This document shows, in pieces, positions 22,692-31,217 of a stretch of 64,000 nucleotides of DNA. Numbering within the stretch: the stretch's first letter is position 1; each line of letters begins with the position of its first letter. Origin of the DNA: Oceanibium sediminis (GTDB lineage: Bacteria > Pseudomonadota > Alphaproteobacteria > Rhodobacterales > Rhodobacteraceae). Location: assembly GCF_003265325.1 (NCBI RefSeq), contig NZ_QGNX01000001.1:1-64000 (forward strand), written 5' to 3'. Position numbers and translations under genes: made by a program. The notes under the pieces are model-generated. The model was not told where the DNA came from. It did no database searches and was given only the letters and a program-made list of their open reading frames with translations.

Positions 22692-23084
22692 GTGACCGAC
22701 GATGCCCCCATCCACGACCCCGCCGCGCTGACCCGCCATATCGAGACGCGCTACCACGCAAGCCACCGGCGGCAGCTGCCCCAGCTTCTGAGGCTGGCCG
22801 AGATGATCGAGGACCTGCACGAACCCGACCGCGGCGTCCCCGCCGGGCTGGCCGCGATCCTGCACCGCATGATCGCAGAGATGGAGGTGCACATGAAGAA
22901 AGAGGAGCTCATGGTATTCCCGCTGATCCGCAAGGGCGGCGGGCCGGTGCCGGGCGCGCGCATCGCCGCGATGCGCGAACAGATCATGGAAGCGATTTGG
23001 GTCGCGGCAGAGATGCGCGCGGGCGCGGCCTACGCCCATTCGATCAAGGCGCTGGAGCTGATGGACGGCGACGCCCCGACATGA
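22692..23084 (+). CDS. Short hemerythrin-like protein
   Basis: 130 residues from GTG 22692 (ribosome binding site AAAGGAGT). HIETRYHASHRRQLPQLLRLAEMIEDLH followed by MEVHMKKEELMVFPLI matches the first half of the hemerythrin domain of the RIC/YtfE/ScdA repair proteins, including the metal-ligand pattern H..RYH..HR and H...E. The second half is unusual: where the family has an EEHD motif and a later HI..E motif, this protein has REQIMEAIWVAAEMR and then ends. It may be a trimmed version, dimerise to complete the di-iron site, or be a decayed copy. Next to a globin and NsrR it probably serves NO or iron-sulfur damage defence. Confidence 0.78.
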   Translation: MTDDAPIHDPAALTRHIETRYHASHRRQLPQLLRLAEMIEDLHEPDRGVPAGLAAILHRMIAEMEVHMKKEELMVFPLIRKGGGPVPGARIAAMREQIMEAIWVAAEMRAGAAYAHSIKALELMDGDAPT

Positions 23085-23461
23085 CCGACGCCCCGGATAT
23101 CGCCCTCGCCCGGGTTTATGATGCGCCCGGCGCGGCACCGGGCGCGCGGCTGCTGGTCGATCGCGTCTGGCCGCGCGGTGTTTCGAAAGAGGCCCTGGAG
23201 CTGGACGACTGGATAAGGGAGGTGGCCCCGAGCGACGCGCTGCGAAAGTGGTTCCACCACGACCCCGGGAAGTGGGACGCGTTCCAGCGCTGCTATTGCG
23301 CCGAGCTGGACCAGAACGACGAAGCGGTCGAACGCTGCCTGTCCTGGCGACGGAAAGGGCCGGTTGTCCTGCTTTACGGCGCGAAGGACCGCGAGCACAA
23401 CCAGGCCGTGGTGCTGCGGGCGTACCTGCATGAGCAGCTTCGGCAGGGGGGCGCGGCATGA
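23081..23461 (+). CDS. DUF488-family protein
   Basis: 126 residues. ARLLVDRVWPRGVSKEALELDDWIREVAPSDALRKWFHHDPGKWDAF and later GPVVLLYGAKDREHNQAVVLRAYL are hallmarks of DUF488 proteins (MarR-associated and widespread, biochemical role unknown). The start overlaps the hemerythrin-like stop and the stop overlaps the next gene (ATGA both sides), so it is an integral member of the NO-related operon. DUF488 proteins often accompany hemerythrin or globin genes. Confidence 0.85.
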   Translation: MTDAPDIALARVYDAPGAAPGARLLVDRVWPRGVSKEALELDDWIREVAPSDALRKWFHHDPGKWDAFQRCYCAELDQNDEAVERCLSWRRKGPVVLLYGAKDREHNQAVVLRAYLHEQLRQGGAA

Positions 23462-24474
23462 CGAATGGGTGCCACCCCGCGCTGCGCACCCCGCTCTGCG
23501 CGCTTCTGGGCTGCGAGGTTCCGATCCTGCTGGCCGGCATGGGCGGCGTGTCCCGCTGGGAACTGGCCGCCGCCGTGGCCGAGGCGGGCGGGTTTCCGAC
23601 GCTCGGCATGGTGCGCGAGTCGCCCGGCCTGATCGCGCGCGAGGTGCGCGCCCTGCGCGCCGCCACGGACCGGCCCTTCGCCGTCAACCTGATCCCGGCG
23701 GCCACCGACCCGGACCTGCTCGACGCGCAGATCGCCTGCTGCCTCGACCTTGGCGTCGGGGCGTTCTCGTTCTTCTGGGACGTGGTGCCCGGCGCGGTGG
23801 AAAGGGTGAAGGCGGCAGGCTGCCTCGTACTGCACCAGGTCGGCACGCTTCAGGCCGCGCGCGAGGCCGAGGCCGCCGGCGCCGACGTGCTGATCGCCCA
23901 GGGGATCGAGGCCGGCGGCCATGTTCACGGGCGCACGGGCGCCTTCGCGCTGGCCGCGGCGATCCTTGGCGAAAGCCGGGTGCCGGTCGTCGTCTCCGGC
24001 GGGATCGTCGACGGGCGGGGCCTCGCCGCGGCGCTGGCGATGGGCGCTTCGGGCGTCCACTGCGGGACCGCCTTTATCCCGACCGATGAATCCTTTGCCC
24101 ATGACGAGCACAAGCGCCGGCTGGTGGCAGCCGGGACGGCGGACACGGTTCTTACGGATGTCTTCGTGCTGAACTGGCCGCGCGGCGCCGCGGTCCGGGT
24201 CCTCGCGAACAGCGTGACCGAAGCGCTCGGCGACCGGCTTCTGGGGCATGACCCCGCCACCCTGCCGCGCGAGGCCATCGCCTGGGACGATGACGTGGCC
24301 CGCCTGCGCTTCAGCACAGATTCCCCGCTGCGCACGACGACGGGCGAGCTGGAGGCGATGGCGCTCTACGCGGGCCAGGGCGTGGGGCAAGTGACGGATA
24401 TCGTGCCCGCGGGTGAGCGCCTGCGCCGGATGGCGTCAGGGGCGGACACCCTGCTTGCGCGCCTCCGCTCCTGA
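23458..24474 (+). CDS. Nitronate monooxygenase-type flavoprotein
   Basis: 338 residues, TIM-barrel FMN enzyme of the 2-nitropropane dioxygenase family. Motifs: PILLAGMGGVSRWELAAAVAEAGGF at the N-terminus, ADVLIAQGIEAGGHVHG, and the FMN-phosphate loop VVSGGIVDGRGLAAALAMGASGVHCGTAF. The family oxidises alkyl nitronates or acts as an NADH:quinone-type reductase; exact substrate cannot be read from sequence. Coupled to the DUF488 gene through an ATGA overlap, it closes the globin-hemerythrin operon, where detoxifying nitro compounds formed under nitrosative stress would fit. Confidence 0.88.
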   Translation: MTNGCHPALRTPLCALLGCEVPILLAGMGGVSRWELAAAVAEAGGFPTLGMVRESPGLIAREVRALRAATDRPFAVNLIPAATDPDLLDAQIACCLDLGVGAFSFFWDVVPGAVERVKAAGCLVLHQVGTLQAAREAEAAGADVLIAQGIEAGGHVHGRTGAFALAAAILGESRVPVVVSGGIVDGRGLAAALAMGASGVHCGTAFIPTDESFAHDEHKRRLVAAGTADTVLTDVFVLNWPRGAAVRVLANSVTEALGDRLLGHDPATLPREAIAWDDDVARLRFSTDSPLRTTTGELEAMALYAGQGVGQVTDIVPAGERLRRMASGADTLLARLRS

Positions 24475-24558
24475 CGCCCGGGCAGGGCGCGGCAGAGCGG
24501 CGGCTGCCCTAACCGCCTTTCGCAGGCCCCCAAGCTGCATCGCCCCGCGACAGGCCCC

Positions 24559-26052
24559 TCACCCGAAGATGAAATTGTCCTCGGTAAACAGGTCCATGTT
24601 ATAAGGGCCGCCAGCGGGGTTGTAGAGGCGGATCACCTCGTCCCCGACGATGATCGCGGCGCCGCGTTCGCGCGCGCCGATGGTCAGGTCGTCGATGTGA
24701 TTGACGAAGTCGAAATCCGTCAGGTCGATCTTGTCGTGCCGCGGGTTGAAGTCGGTGATGAAGTCCGAGCGGCCATCGTCGATGAACTTGAACACGTCCT
24801 TTCCGCGCCCGCCGGTCAGCGTATCCCGGCCGCGGCCATCCACCAGGATATCGTCCCCCGCCAGGCCGGAAATCTGGTCGGACCGGCCCATCCCCCAGAT
24901 GATGTCGTCACCGTTGGTCCCGCGCAGGACCTCCGGCGCCGCCGCGCCGCGCAGGTCGACCCCGCTGCGGGACAGGTCGATGACAAGTTCGGTCACGCCA
25001 TGCTCGGAGGCCGATCCGACATAGATATAAGCCGTCTCCCCCTCCACCCGCACGTCGAGCGAGGATATGTTGCGCAGCGTCGTATCGAAATCGTCGGCGA
25101 TGGTGTCGATGTGCATCAGGCGGCCCCGGTAGTTCAGCTCGAACAGCGAAACCCCGTCGTCCGCCCCCGCGGCGACCACGAAGCTGCGATCCCCGATGCT
25201 GAACGCCTCCAGGTCCTGCAACCCCTCGAAGCGCAACGCCTTGGTGTCGATGCGATGGTCGACCAGCTTGGCGACGTTGTTCTGGCTGATACGGATGACC
25301 GAGATCGAGTCGGACTGCGACGCGCCGACGATCATGAACCCGCGTTCGTTCACCTGGATGCTGTCCATCGCGGTCACCCGCGCGAAGCCCCCGATATGTT
25401 CCGGCAGGATACGCTCGGCCTGGCGCGCCGAACCGCTGGCCGAGAAGGTGTAGATGTGGATCCCGCTGTCAAAGGCAGATGCGACGAACAGCGCATCCTG
25501 GCCATGCAGCGTTGCGTGGTGCAACGCGCTCACATCCTCCAGCCGCCGCCAGCCGGTATCCTCGACCGAGGCGAAGGGCGTCAACGCGCCGGAATTCCCG
25601 AGCGTATAGACCTCGAACCCCGTCTGGTTGAAGTTCGCCGTATAGATCAACGTCTCCCCGTTGACCGAGGCCGCCTCCCCCACGAGGCCGCCGGTATAGG
25701 CGAGCGTCGCGTCGAAATAGCTTTCGCTCAGGCTGATCGCGCCCCCGGGGCTTATGTCATAAAGCGCGTAGTTGTCGTCGTACCGGCCCAGCGCCAGGAT
25801 CTGCCCGTCCGGCGTCAGGACCAGGTCGCTCAGCGTCGCGGTCCCGCTCTGGGCGGAGTATTCGACCCGCCCGGTCAGCGCGATGCTGCCCGGATCGGTG
25901 ACATCATAGACCGAGATCGCCCCAAGCGCCTCGGACCCGACGACCATGTAGATACGGCCGTTGATCTCTCGGATCAGGACATCCGACACGCCATCGATCG
26001 GATTCGCGCCACTGTCCGTGACGACGAACCCGGTCTGAAACAGACCAGCCAT
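24559..26052 (-). CDS. Secreted RTX protein with beta-propeller (lactonase-like) domain
   Basis: 497 residues, no Sec signal. Residues about 10-370 are repeats of a beta-propeller type (IYMVVGSEALGAISVYDVTDPG; LVLTPDGQILALGRYDDNYALYDI; YIYVGSASEHGVTELV), like lactonase/YVTN propellers. Residues about 375-430 are RTX calcium-binding repeats: GTNGDDIIWGMGRSDQISG, LAGDDILVDGRGRDTL and GGRGKDVFKF. The C-terminus DLFTEDNFIFG is the kind of uncleaved signal used by type I secretion. The protein is therefore probably exported and folds with calcium outside. No transporter gene is nearby. An inverted repeat and a CtrA-like site lie in the upstream region. Confidence 0.82.
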   Translation of the reverse strand: MAGLFQTGFVVTDSGANPIDGVSDVLIREINGRIYMVVGSEALGAISVYDVTDPGSIALTGRVEYSAQSGTATLSDLVLTPDGQILALGRYDDNYALYDISPGGAISLSESYFDATLAYTGGLVGEAASVNGETLIYTANFNQTGFEVYTLGNSGALTPFASVEDTGWRRLEDVSALHHATLHGQDALFVASAFDSGIHIYTFSASGSARQAERILPEHIGGFARVTAMDSIQVNERGFMIVGASQSDSISVIRISQNNVAKLVDHRIDTKALRFEGLQDLEAFSIGDRSFVVAAGADDGVSLFELNYRGRLMHIDTIADDFDTTLRNISSLDVRVEGETAYIYVGSASEHGVTELVIDLSRSGVDLRGAAAPEVLRGTNGDDIIWGMGRSDQISGLAGDDILVDGRGRDTLTGGRGKDVFKFIDDGRSDFITDFNPRHDKIDLTDFDFVNHIDDLTIGARERGAAIIVGDEVIRLYNPAGGPYNMDLFTEDNFIFG

Positions 26053-26127
26053 CGTGTGTTACCCCACACCTCTGGCGCATTACCCAATGCGCTTTCCCTT
26101 GGTGTGGATCATCGCCAACGCGGCTGA

Positions 26128-26158
26128 ATGCCGTCCTAACAGATAGCTAGGACGGTAT
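26128..26158. promoter_or_regulatory. Inverted repeat upstream of the RTX gene
   Basis: AATGCCGTCCTA and TAGGACGGTATT form 12-bp arms with one mismatch (perfect over 8: 26131-26138 and 26148-26155) around a 9-base spacer. It lies about 80 bases before the RTX start on the minus strand and about 55 bases after the ychF stop on the same strand. It may be an operator of the RTX gene or a terminator for ychF; no T-run follows it, which favours an operator. Confidence 0.35.
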
Positions 26159-26180
26159 TAAACGTGCGGATAACTTATCG

Positions 26181-26195
26181 TTAAAGGTTCGCTAA
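26181..26195. promoter_or_regulatory. CtrA-like half-site pair before the RTX gene
   Basis: TTAA-AGGTTCG-CTAA matches the alphaproteobacterial CtrA consensus TTAA-N7-TTAA at 7 of 8 positions, 130 bases before the RTX start. CtrA in Rhodobacterales controls motility and gene transfer agent functions. By chance such a match is not rare, so this is tentative. Confidence 0.25.
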
Positions 26196-26211
26196 TGTTC
26201 GTGAACTTGCT

Positions 26212-27309
26212 TCAGGTGTTGAACAGGAAGTGCAGCACATCGCCATCCTTCACGATGTAGCTCTTGCCTTCCGCCCTGAGTTTGCCCGCCTCGCGCGCGG
26301 CCTGTTCGCCGCCCTGCTGCACGAAGTCGTCGAAGGCGATGGTCTCGGCGCGGATGAAGCCGCGCTCGAAATCGCCATGGATCGCCCCGGCGGCCTTGGG
26401 CGCGGTGGAGCCCTTCGGCACCGTCCAGGCGCGCGCCTCTTTCGGGCCGACGGTGAAATAGGTGATCAGCCCGAGCAGGTCGTAGCCCGCGGCGATGACC
26501 CGGTCGAGCCCGGCTTCCTCGAGCCCCAGCTCCTTCAGGAACTCGCGCCGCTCCTCGGTGTCGAGCTGGCTGATCTCCTCCTCGATCGCGGCCGAGATCA
26601 CGACAGAGGCAGCGCCCTCAGCCGCCGCCTTCTCCGCCACGCGGCGCGAAAGGGCGTTTCCGGTGGCCGCGCTCTCCTCCTCCACGTTGCACACGTAAAG
26701 GACCGGCTTGGCGCTCAGCAATTGCAGCTGCGCCCAGGCTTTCGCCTGCTCGGGATCCACCTCGACAGTACGGGCGGGTTGACCCGACTCGATCGCGGCG
26801 CGGGCGCGCTCCAGCAGGCTGACTGCTTCGACCGCCTCCTTGTCGCCGCCCTTCACCTTGCGGGTCAGGTTCTGCAACCGGCGCTCGATGCTTTCCAGGT
26901 CGGCCAGCATCAGCTCCGTCTCGATCACCTCGGCGTCTTCGACCGGGTCCACCCGGCCGGACACATGGGTGACGTCGTCATCCTCGAAACAGCGCAGGAC
27001 GTGGGCGATCGCGTCACACTCGCGGATGTTGGCGAGGAACTGGTTGCCCAGCCCTTCGCCCTGGCTCGCGCCCTTGACCAGCCCGGCGATGTCGACAAAG
27101 GTCATGCGCGTCGGGATGGTCTTGGCCGACTTGCCGATCTCCGCCAATTGGTCCAGCCGCGGATCAGGCACCGACACCTCGCCGACGTTCGGCTCGATGG
27201 TGCAAAACGGAAAGTTTGCCGCCTGCGCCGCCGCGGTCCGCGTCAGCGCGTTGAAGAGCGTCGATTTGCCGACGTTCGGCAAGCCCACGATACCAGTCTT
27301 GAAACCCAT
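26212..27309 (-). CDS. ychF: Redox-responsive P-loop GTPase/ATPase YchF
   Basis: 365 residues, the full family length. G1 motif [14 protein letters not shown], the Obg-type [22 protein letters not shown] (G3) and the NVEEES-type region that replaces the guanine-specificity NKxD motif, explaining the preference of the family for ATP. The C-terminal TGS-like domain holds [39 protein letters not shown]. YchF (OLA1) binds ribosomes and takes part in oxidative-stress response. The start is preceded by a GGAGGGC ribosome binding site. It is transcribed away from trpA. Confidence 0.95.
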   Translation of the reverse strand: MGFKTGIVGLPNVGKSTLFNALTRTAAAQAANFPFCTIEPNVGEVSVPDPRLDQLAEIGKSAKTIPTRMTFVDIAGLVKGASQGEGLGNQFLANIRECDAIAHVLRCFEDDDVTHVSGRVDPVEDAEVIETELMLADLESIERRLQNLTRKVKGGDKEAVEAVSLLERARAAIESGQPARTVEVDPEQAKAWAQLQLLSAKPVLYVCNVEEESAATGNALSRRVAEKAAAEGAASVVISAAIEEEISQLDTEERREFLKELGLEEAGLDRVIAAGYDLLGLITYFTVGPKEARAWTVPKGSTAPKAAGAIHGDFERGFIRAETIAFDDFVQQGGEQAAREAGKLRAEGKSYIVKDGDVLHFLFNT

Positions 27310-27461
27310 GATGCCCTCCTAGCGGCGCGTCGAGCGGCATGTAGGCGTCGCGACGCGCCATGGTCAAGGGGCGGCAGCGGCCCATGCGCCCCACGGCCCA
27401 TTGATTTCCGCGCCGCGCTGGCGCAAAAGCCATATCAGAAGAAGGACAGGGGCCCGAGCAC

Positions 27462-28253
27462 ATGACGAGAATCGACGACACCTTCCAGCGCCTCCGGGGC
27501 GAGGACCGGGCCGCATTCGTTTCCTACATCATGGCAGGCGACCCGTCCTTCGAAACCTCGATGGAGGTGATGCGCGGCCTGCCCGCGGCGGGTGTCGACA
27601 TCATCGAACTCGGCGTGCCCTTCACCGATCCCATGGCCGACGGCCCCGCGATCCAGCTCGCCGCCTCCCGCGCGCTCGAGGCAGGCATGACGCTTGGGCG
27701 CACGCTGGAAATGGCGCGCAACTTCCGTGAGCAGGACACGACGACCCCGATCGTGCTCATGGGCTATTACAACCCGATCTACTCCATGGGCGTGGACCGT
27801 TTCGTCGCGGCGGCGAAGGAAGCAGGCATCGACGGCCTGATCGTCGTCGACCTGCCCCCCGAAGAGGATGACGAACTCTGCCTGCCCGCCCAGGCAGCCG
27901 GGCTGAACTTCATCCGCCTCGCCACCCCGACGACCGATGACAAACGCCTGCCGAAGGTCGCGCAGAACACCTCAGGCTTCATCTACTACGTCTCGATCAC
28001 CGGCATCACCGGCGCCGCCGCCGCCAACGCGGCCTCCGTCGCACCCGAGGTCGCCCGGATCAGGACCGCCACCAACCTGCCGGTCTGCGTCGGCTTCGGC
28101 ATCACCACACCTGAGGCCGCCGGGAACATCGCCCGCGTCGCCGACGGCGCGGTCGTCGGCTCGGCAATCGTCGCGGAACTCGCCGCCGGCAAACCGCCCG
28201 CCGAGGTGCTCGCCTTCGTCAAGACCCTCGCCGACGCCACCCACACCCGCTGA
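27462..28253 (+). CDS. trpA: Tryptophan synthase alpha chain
   Basis: 263 residues. It cleaves indole-3-glycerol phosphate to indole and glyceraldehyde-3-phosphate in complex with TrpB. Catalytic glutamate lies in [19 protein letters not shown], the second acid in [11 protein letters not shown], and the phosphate loops in [11 protein letters not shown] and [13 protein letters not shown]. It is not in an operon with trpB, which is 6 kb away on the other strand, a separation also common in Rhodobacterales. Length and motifs are normal. Confidence 0.96.
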   Translation: MTRIDDTFQRLRGEDRAAFVSYIMAGDPSFETSMEVMRGLPAAGVDIIELGVPFTDPMADGPAIQLAASRALEAGMTLGRTLEMARNFREQDTTTPIVLMGYYNPIYSMGVDRFVAAAKEAGIDGLIVVDLPPEEDDELCLPAQAAGLNFIRLATPTTDDKRLPKVAQNTSGFIYYVSITGITGAAAANAASVAPEVARIRTATNLPVCVGFGITTPEAAGNIARVADGAVVGSAIVAELAAGKPPAEVLAFVKTLADATHTR

Positions 28254-28290
28254 CCCCGGCACGGCGCAATAAAGCGCCCTTGCCGACCCG

Positions 28291-28330
28291 CACCCACTTT
28301 TCTCCACAAATACTCCCGCCGGAGGCATCC
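28291..28330 (-). repeat. Intergenic GCCTCCGGCGGG repeat, copy 1
   Basis: On the minus strand this reads GCCTCCGGCGGGAGTATTT followed by GTGGAGAAAAG. The same GCCTCCGGCGGG core and RTAYTTG-GGA tail recur at 48331-48368, and the tail part again at 35344-35400. All copies lie between genes. This looks like the small mobile or processing repeat that is abundant in Rhodobacterales genomes. Confidence 0.55.
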
Positions 28331-28400
28331 AATGCCGCCCCGGGCACAAACCCCTGCCCCGAAAAGCCCCCCGCAGCGCAGCTGCGGCCCGGCCCAACGC

Positions 28401-28432
28401 GCCGGTGCCATCGCGCCAGCGATGGCACCGGC
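28401..28432. terminator. Strong hairpin between convergent trpA and lldD-type genes
   Basis: A perfect 14-bp stem, GCCGGTGCCATCGC with its complement, closed by a 4-base loop (GCCA). It lies between two convergent stops (28253 and 28445), as expected for a bidirectional terminator. No run of T follows, so termination may need Rho, or the structure may protect 3' ends. Confidence 0.65.
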
Positions 28433-28444
28433 GGGGCGGGAGCG

Positions 28445-29659
28445 CTACTCCGCCGCCTTGCCGGCCGCCGGGGCGATGGTTTCGCCCCATGCCCCCGGGC
28501 CCAGCGGCTGCGGGATCTGGTGCGGGAAAATCAGGTTCGACATGTCCATGTCCTTGATATCGGTCCGCCCGCACAACGCCATGGTTGTGTCCAACTCCTT
28601 GTGGATCACCTCCAGCGCCGCCGTCACCCCGGACTTGCCCATCGCGCCAAGGCCATAGAGGAAGGCGCGCCCGATATAGGTCCCCTTCGCCCCCATCGCG
28701 ACCGCCTTCAGCACATCCTGGCCCGAGCGTATCCCGCCGTCGAAATGCACCTCCACCCGGTCGCCGACCGCCGCGACGATCTCCGGCAACACGGTGAGCG
28801 AGCTGAGCGCCCCGTCCAGCTGCCGCCCGCCGTGGTTGGACACGATGATCGCATCCGCGCCCTTGTCCGCCGCGATCCGCGCATCCTCGGCGTCGAGGAT
28901 CCCCTTGATGATGAAGGTCCCGCCCCAGCGCTCGCGGATCCAGTCGATGTCGTCCCAGGTCAGCGACTGGTCGAACTGCGCGTGCGTCCAGTCGGCCAGC
29001 GTGCCCATGTCGTCCACGCCCTTCGCGTGGCCGACGATGTTGCGGAAGGTCCGGCGATGGGTCTGAAGCATGTTGAAGCACCACCGCGGTTTCATCGCGA
29101 TGTTGACGATATTGGCCGGCGTCAGCTTGGGCGGCGCGCCAAGCCCGTTCTTGATGTCCTTGTGCCGCTGCCCGATCACCTGCAGGTCCAGCGTCAGCAC
29201 CAGCGCCGAGCATCCCGCTGCCTTGGCGCGGTCGATCAGGTTCGCCGCGAAGTCCCGGTCCCGCATCACGTAGAGCTGGAACCAGAACGGCTTCTTTGTC
29301 GCCGCCGCCACGTCCTCGATCGAGCAGATCGCCATCGTCGACAGCGTGAAGGGCACGCCGAATGCCTCCGCCGCCTGGGCGGCCAGGATCTCACCGTCGG
29401 CGTGCTGCATCCCTGTCAGCCCGGTCGGGGCGAGGGCGACGGGCATCGCCACGTCCTCGCCCACCATCGTGCTTCTGGTCGAGCGTCCTTCCATGTTCAC
29501 CGCCACGCGCTGGCGCAGGCGGATCTTCTCGAAGATGGAGGTATTCTCGCGGTAGGTCTGCTCGGTCCAGCTGCCGCTGTCCGCATAATCATAGAACACG
29601 CGGGGGACGCGGCGTTCGGCAAGCTGGCGTAGATCTTCGATCGTGGTGATCACGGGCAT
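28445..29659 (-). CDS. lldD: FMN-dependent alpha-hydroxy-acid dehydrogenase (L-lactate dehydrogenase type)
   Basis: 404 residues. It oxidises an L-2-hydroxy acid, probably L-lactate, with electrons to the quinone pool or oxygen. Family motifs: RVPRVFYDYADSGSWTEQTYREN at the N-terminus, VALAPTGLTGMQHADGE, IIKGILDAEDAR with the FMN lysine, and IIVSNHGGRQLDGALSSL with the catalytic histidine, followed by VHFDGGIRSGQDVLKA for phosphate binding. No regulator or permease is adjacent. Closely related enzymes use mandelate or glycolate, so the substrate is inferred. Confidence 0.88.
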   Translation of the reverse strand: MPVITTIEDLRQLAERRVPRVFYDYADSGSWTEQTYRENTSIFEKIRLRQRVAVNMEGRSTRSTMVGEDVAMPVALAPTGLTGMQHADGEILAAQAAEAFGVPFTLSTMAICSIEDVAAATKKPFWFQLYVMRDRDFAANLIDRAKAAGCSALVLTLDLQVIGQRHKDIKNGLGAPPKLTPANIVNIAMKPRWCFNMLQTHRRTFRNIVGHAKGVDDMGTLADWTHAQFDQSLTWDDIDWIRERWGGTFIIKGILDAEDARIAADKGADAIIVSNHGGRQLDGALSSLTVLPEIVAAVGDRVEVHFDGGIRSGQDVLKAVAMGAKGTYIGRAFLYGLGAMGKSGVTAALEVIHKELDTTMALCGRTDIKDMDMSNLIFPHQIPQPLGPGAWGETIAPAAGKAAE

Positions 29660-29802
29660 GATTGGACCCCTCGGGCGCTTGATGGTGAAATTGGTATCTT
29701 CTTCTTACCAACTGATACCATCGGGGGTCGCGGGCGCAATGCGCCTTTTTCGCCCGGACCCGGGAATCATCGCCCCCGCGGGCAAATCATCGCGGCATGG
29801 CC

Positions 29803-30330
29803 TCAGCCCCCGGCCAGGGCCTCCAGCTCTGCCGACCCACAGGCCCCGTTGGCCATGCAGGCGCGCAGCACGTTGATCTGGCGATCCGTCGGCGCCGCTA
29901 AGACCTGGCCCGGGCAGGCATCCACCGCCAGGCGCAAGTCCCCCTCCGGGGTGCGCTCGACAAAGGCCAGCACCCGTGTGTCCAGCGGCGGGAAACTGCC
30001 GCACCAGACGGCCAGGCAGTTGACGGACACGCTGACCTCGGCCTCCAGGTCGCCATCCCGATCGATCCCGAGGTGCCGTCCGGAAAACGCCAGCACCGCC
30101 TCCGCCCCGGTCCGGTCCGGGGGGACGCCTGCGCCGCCCTTCGGCTCGGGCGGCGTTGCCGCCGGCAGCGGCGCGTCGGTGCTGAACCGCCCCTCGACAA
30201 GCAGATACACATCATCCGCGGCGGCGGCCCGGTTGTAGGACTCCCCCATGTTCGGCGGCAGGCAACTCAGCCCCAGCGCCGGCGCGGCGAGACATGCCAT
30301 GGAAAGCGTGCAGGCGACGGTTTTCAGCAT
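29803..30330 (-). CDS. Secreted protein of unknown function (175 aa)
   Basis: From ATG 30330 the frame gives about 175 residues with a Sec signal peptide ([20 protein letters not shown], cleavage near residue 20). The mature part begins LSCLPP and has several cysteines ([28 protein letters not shown]) likely to form disulfides. [11 protein letters not shown] start and a [15 protein letters not shown] strand suggest a beta-sandwich of about 100 residues. No family is named with confidence. A longer frame to 30411 lacks the signal peptide at its start and is rejected. It is divergent from rplY. Confidence 0.65.
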   Translation of the reverse strand: MLKTVACTLSMACLAAPALGLSCLPPNMGESYNRAAAADDVYLLVEGRFSTDAPLPAATPPEPKGGAGVPPDRTGAEAVLAFSGRHLGIDRDGDLEAEVSVSVNCLAVWCGSFPPLDTRVLAFVERTPEGDLRLAVDACPGQVLAAPTDRQINVLRACMANGACGSAELEALAGG

Positions 30331-30484
30331 CCTGTCCTCCGGATCGGTCTGGCCCGAGCCTAGGCCCGGAGAGGAACCGAAACAACGCCCTTGCAAATCC
30401 CGGCACATCAACTATTACGACGCATCGTCGCGGGAGACCCACCCTTGGAGGACCCCGCGATCCGTACAACCAGGAGATAAGCCA

Positions 30485-31132
30485 ATGGCTAAAGAGACAA
30501 TCGTTCTCAACGCCACGGCGCGCGCGGGGACAGGCAAGGGGGCCGCCCGCTCTGCACGTCGTGAGGGCCTCGTGCCCGGAGTGATCTATGGCGGGGGCGA
30601 AGACCCTGTCGCGATCAACGTCAAGTTCAACGAGCTGCTGAAGAACCTGAAGGCGGGCAAGTTCCTGTCCACCCTTCTGACCATCAAGATCGATGGTGTA
30701 GAGCAGCGCGTGATCTGCCGCGGCGTCCAGCGTGACGTGGTCAAGGATCTGCCCACCCATGTCGACTTCCTGCGCCTGAGCCGCAAGAGCCGCATCAACC
30801 TCTACATCCCGGTGGATGTCGTGGGTGAGGAAGAAAGCCCCGGCCTGAAGCGCGGCGGCGTTCTGACCCTGCTGCGCCCGGAAGTCGAGCTGAAGGTGAC
30901 CGCCGGGGACATCCCCGAGTCGCTGACCGCGGACGTGTCCAACATGAACATCGGCGATGCGCTGACGATCTCGGACATCGTTCTGCCCAAGGGCACGCGT
31001 CCGATGATCACCGACCGCGACTTCGTGATCGCCAGCGTCTCCGCACCGTCCGGCCTGAAGGCCCAGGACGACGAGGACGAAGGTGATGAAGCCGAAGCTT
31101 CCGCCGAAGGCGCCGAGACCGCAGAGGCGTAA
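30485..31132 (+). CDS. rplY: 50S ribosomal protein L25/TL5/Ctc
   Basis: 215 residues, the two-domain TL5/Ctc form of L25. The N-terminal domain (about 1-95) starts [36 protein letters not shown] and binds 5S rRNA. The C-terminal domain (about 100-190) includes [35 protein letters not shown]. An acidic tail, [17 protein letters not shown], is common in alphaproteobacteria. ATG 30485 follows a CCAGGAGATAAGCC ribosome binding site; a longer frame to 30248 overlaps the neighbouring gene. Pth follows 85 bases later, a standard rplY-pth pair. Confidence 0.96.
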   Translation: MAKETIVLNATARAGTGKGAARSARREGLVPGVIYGGGEDPVAINVKFNELLKNLKAGKFLSTLLTIKIDGVEQRVICRGVQRDVVKDLPTHVDFLRLSRKSRINLYIPVDVVGEEESPGLKRGGVLTLLRPEVELKVTAGDIPESLTADVSNMNIGDALTISDIVLPKGTRPMITDRDFVIASVSAPSGLKAQDDEDEGDEAEASAEGAETAEA

Positions 31133-31217
31133 TTCCCTCTTCCGGCATGACATGCTACCACCGACGCGCTGCCCACCCGGGCGGCGCGTTTTCGTTTGAA
31201 GAGCAGGGAAACGGGCG

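Noticed and set aside
26187-26200. GTTC-N6-GTTC resembling an alphaproteobacterial LexA site
   Set aside because: The spacer is 6, not the required 7 bases, and the nearby genes are not SOS genes.
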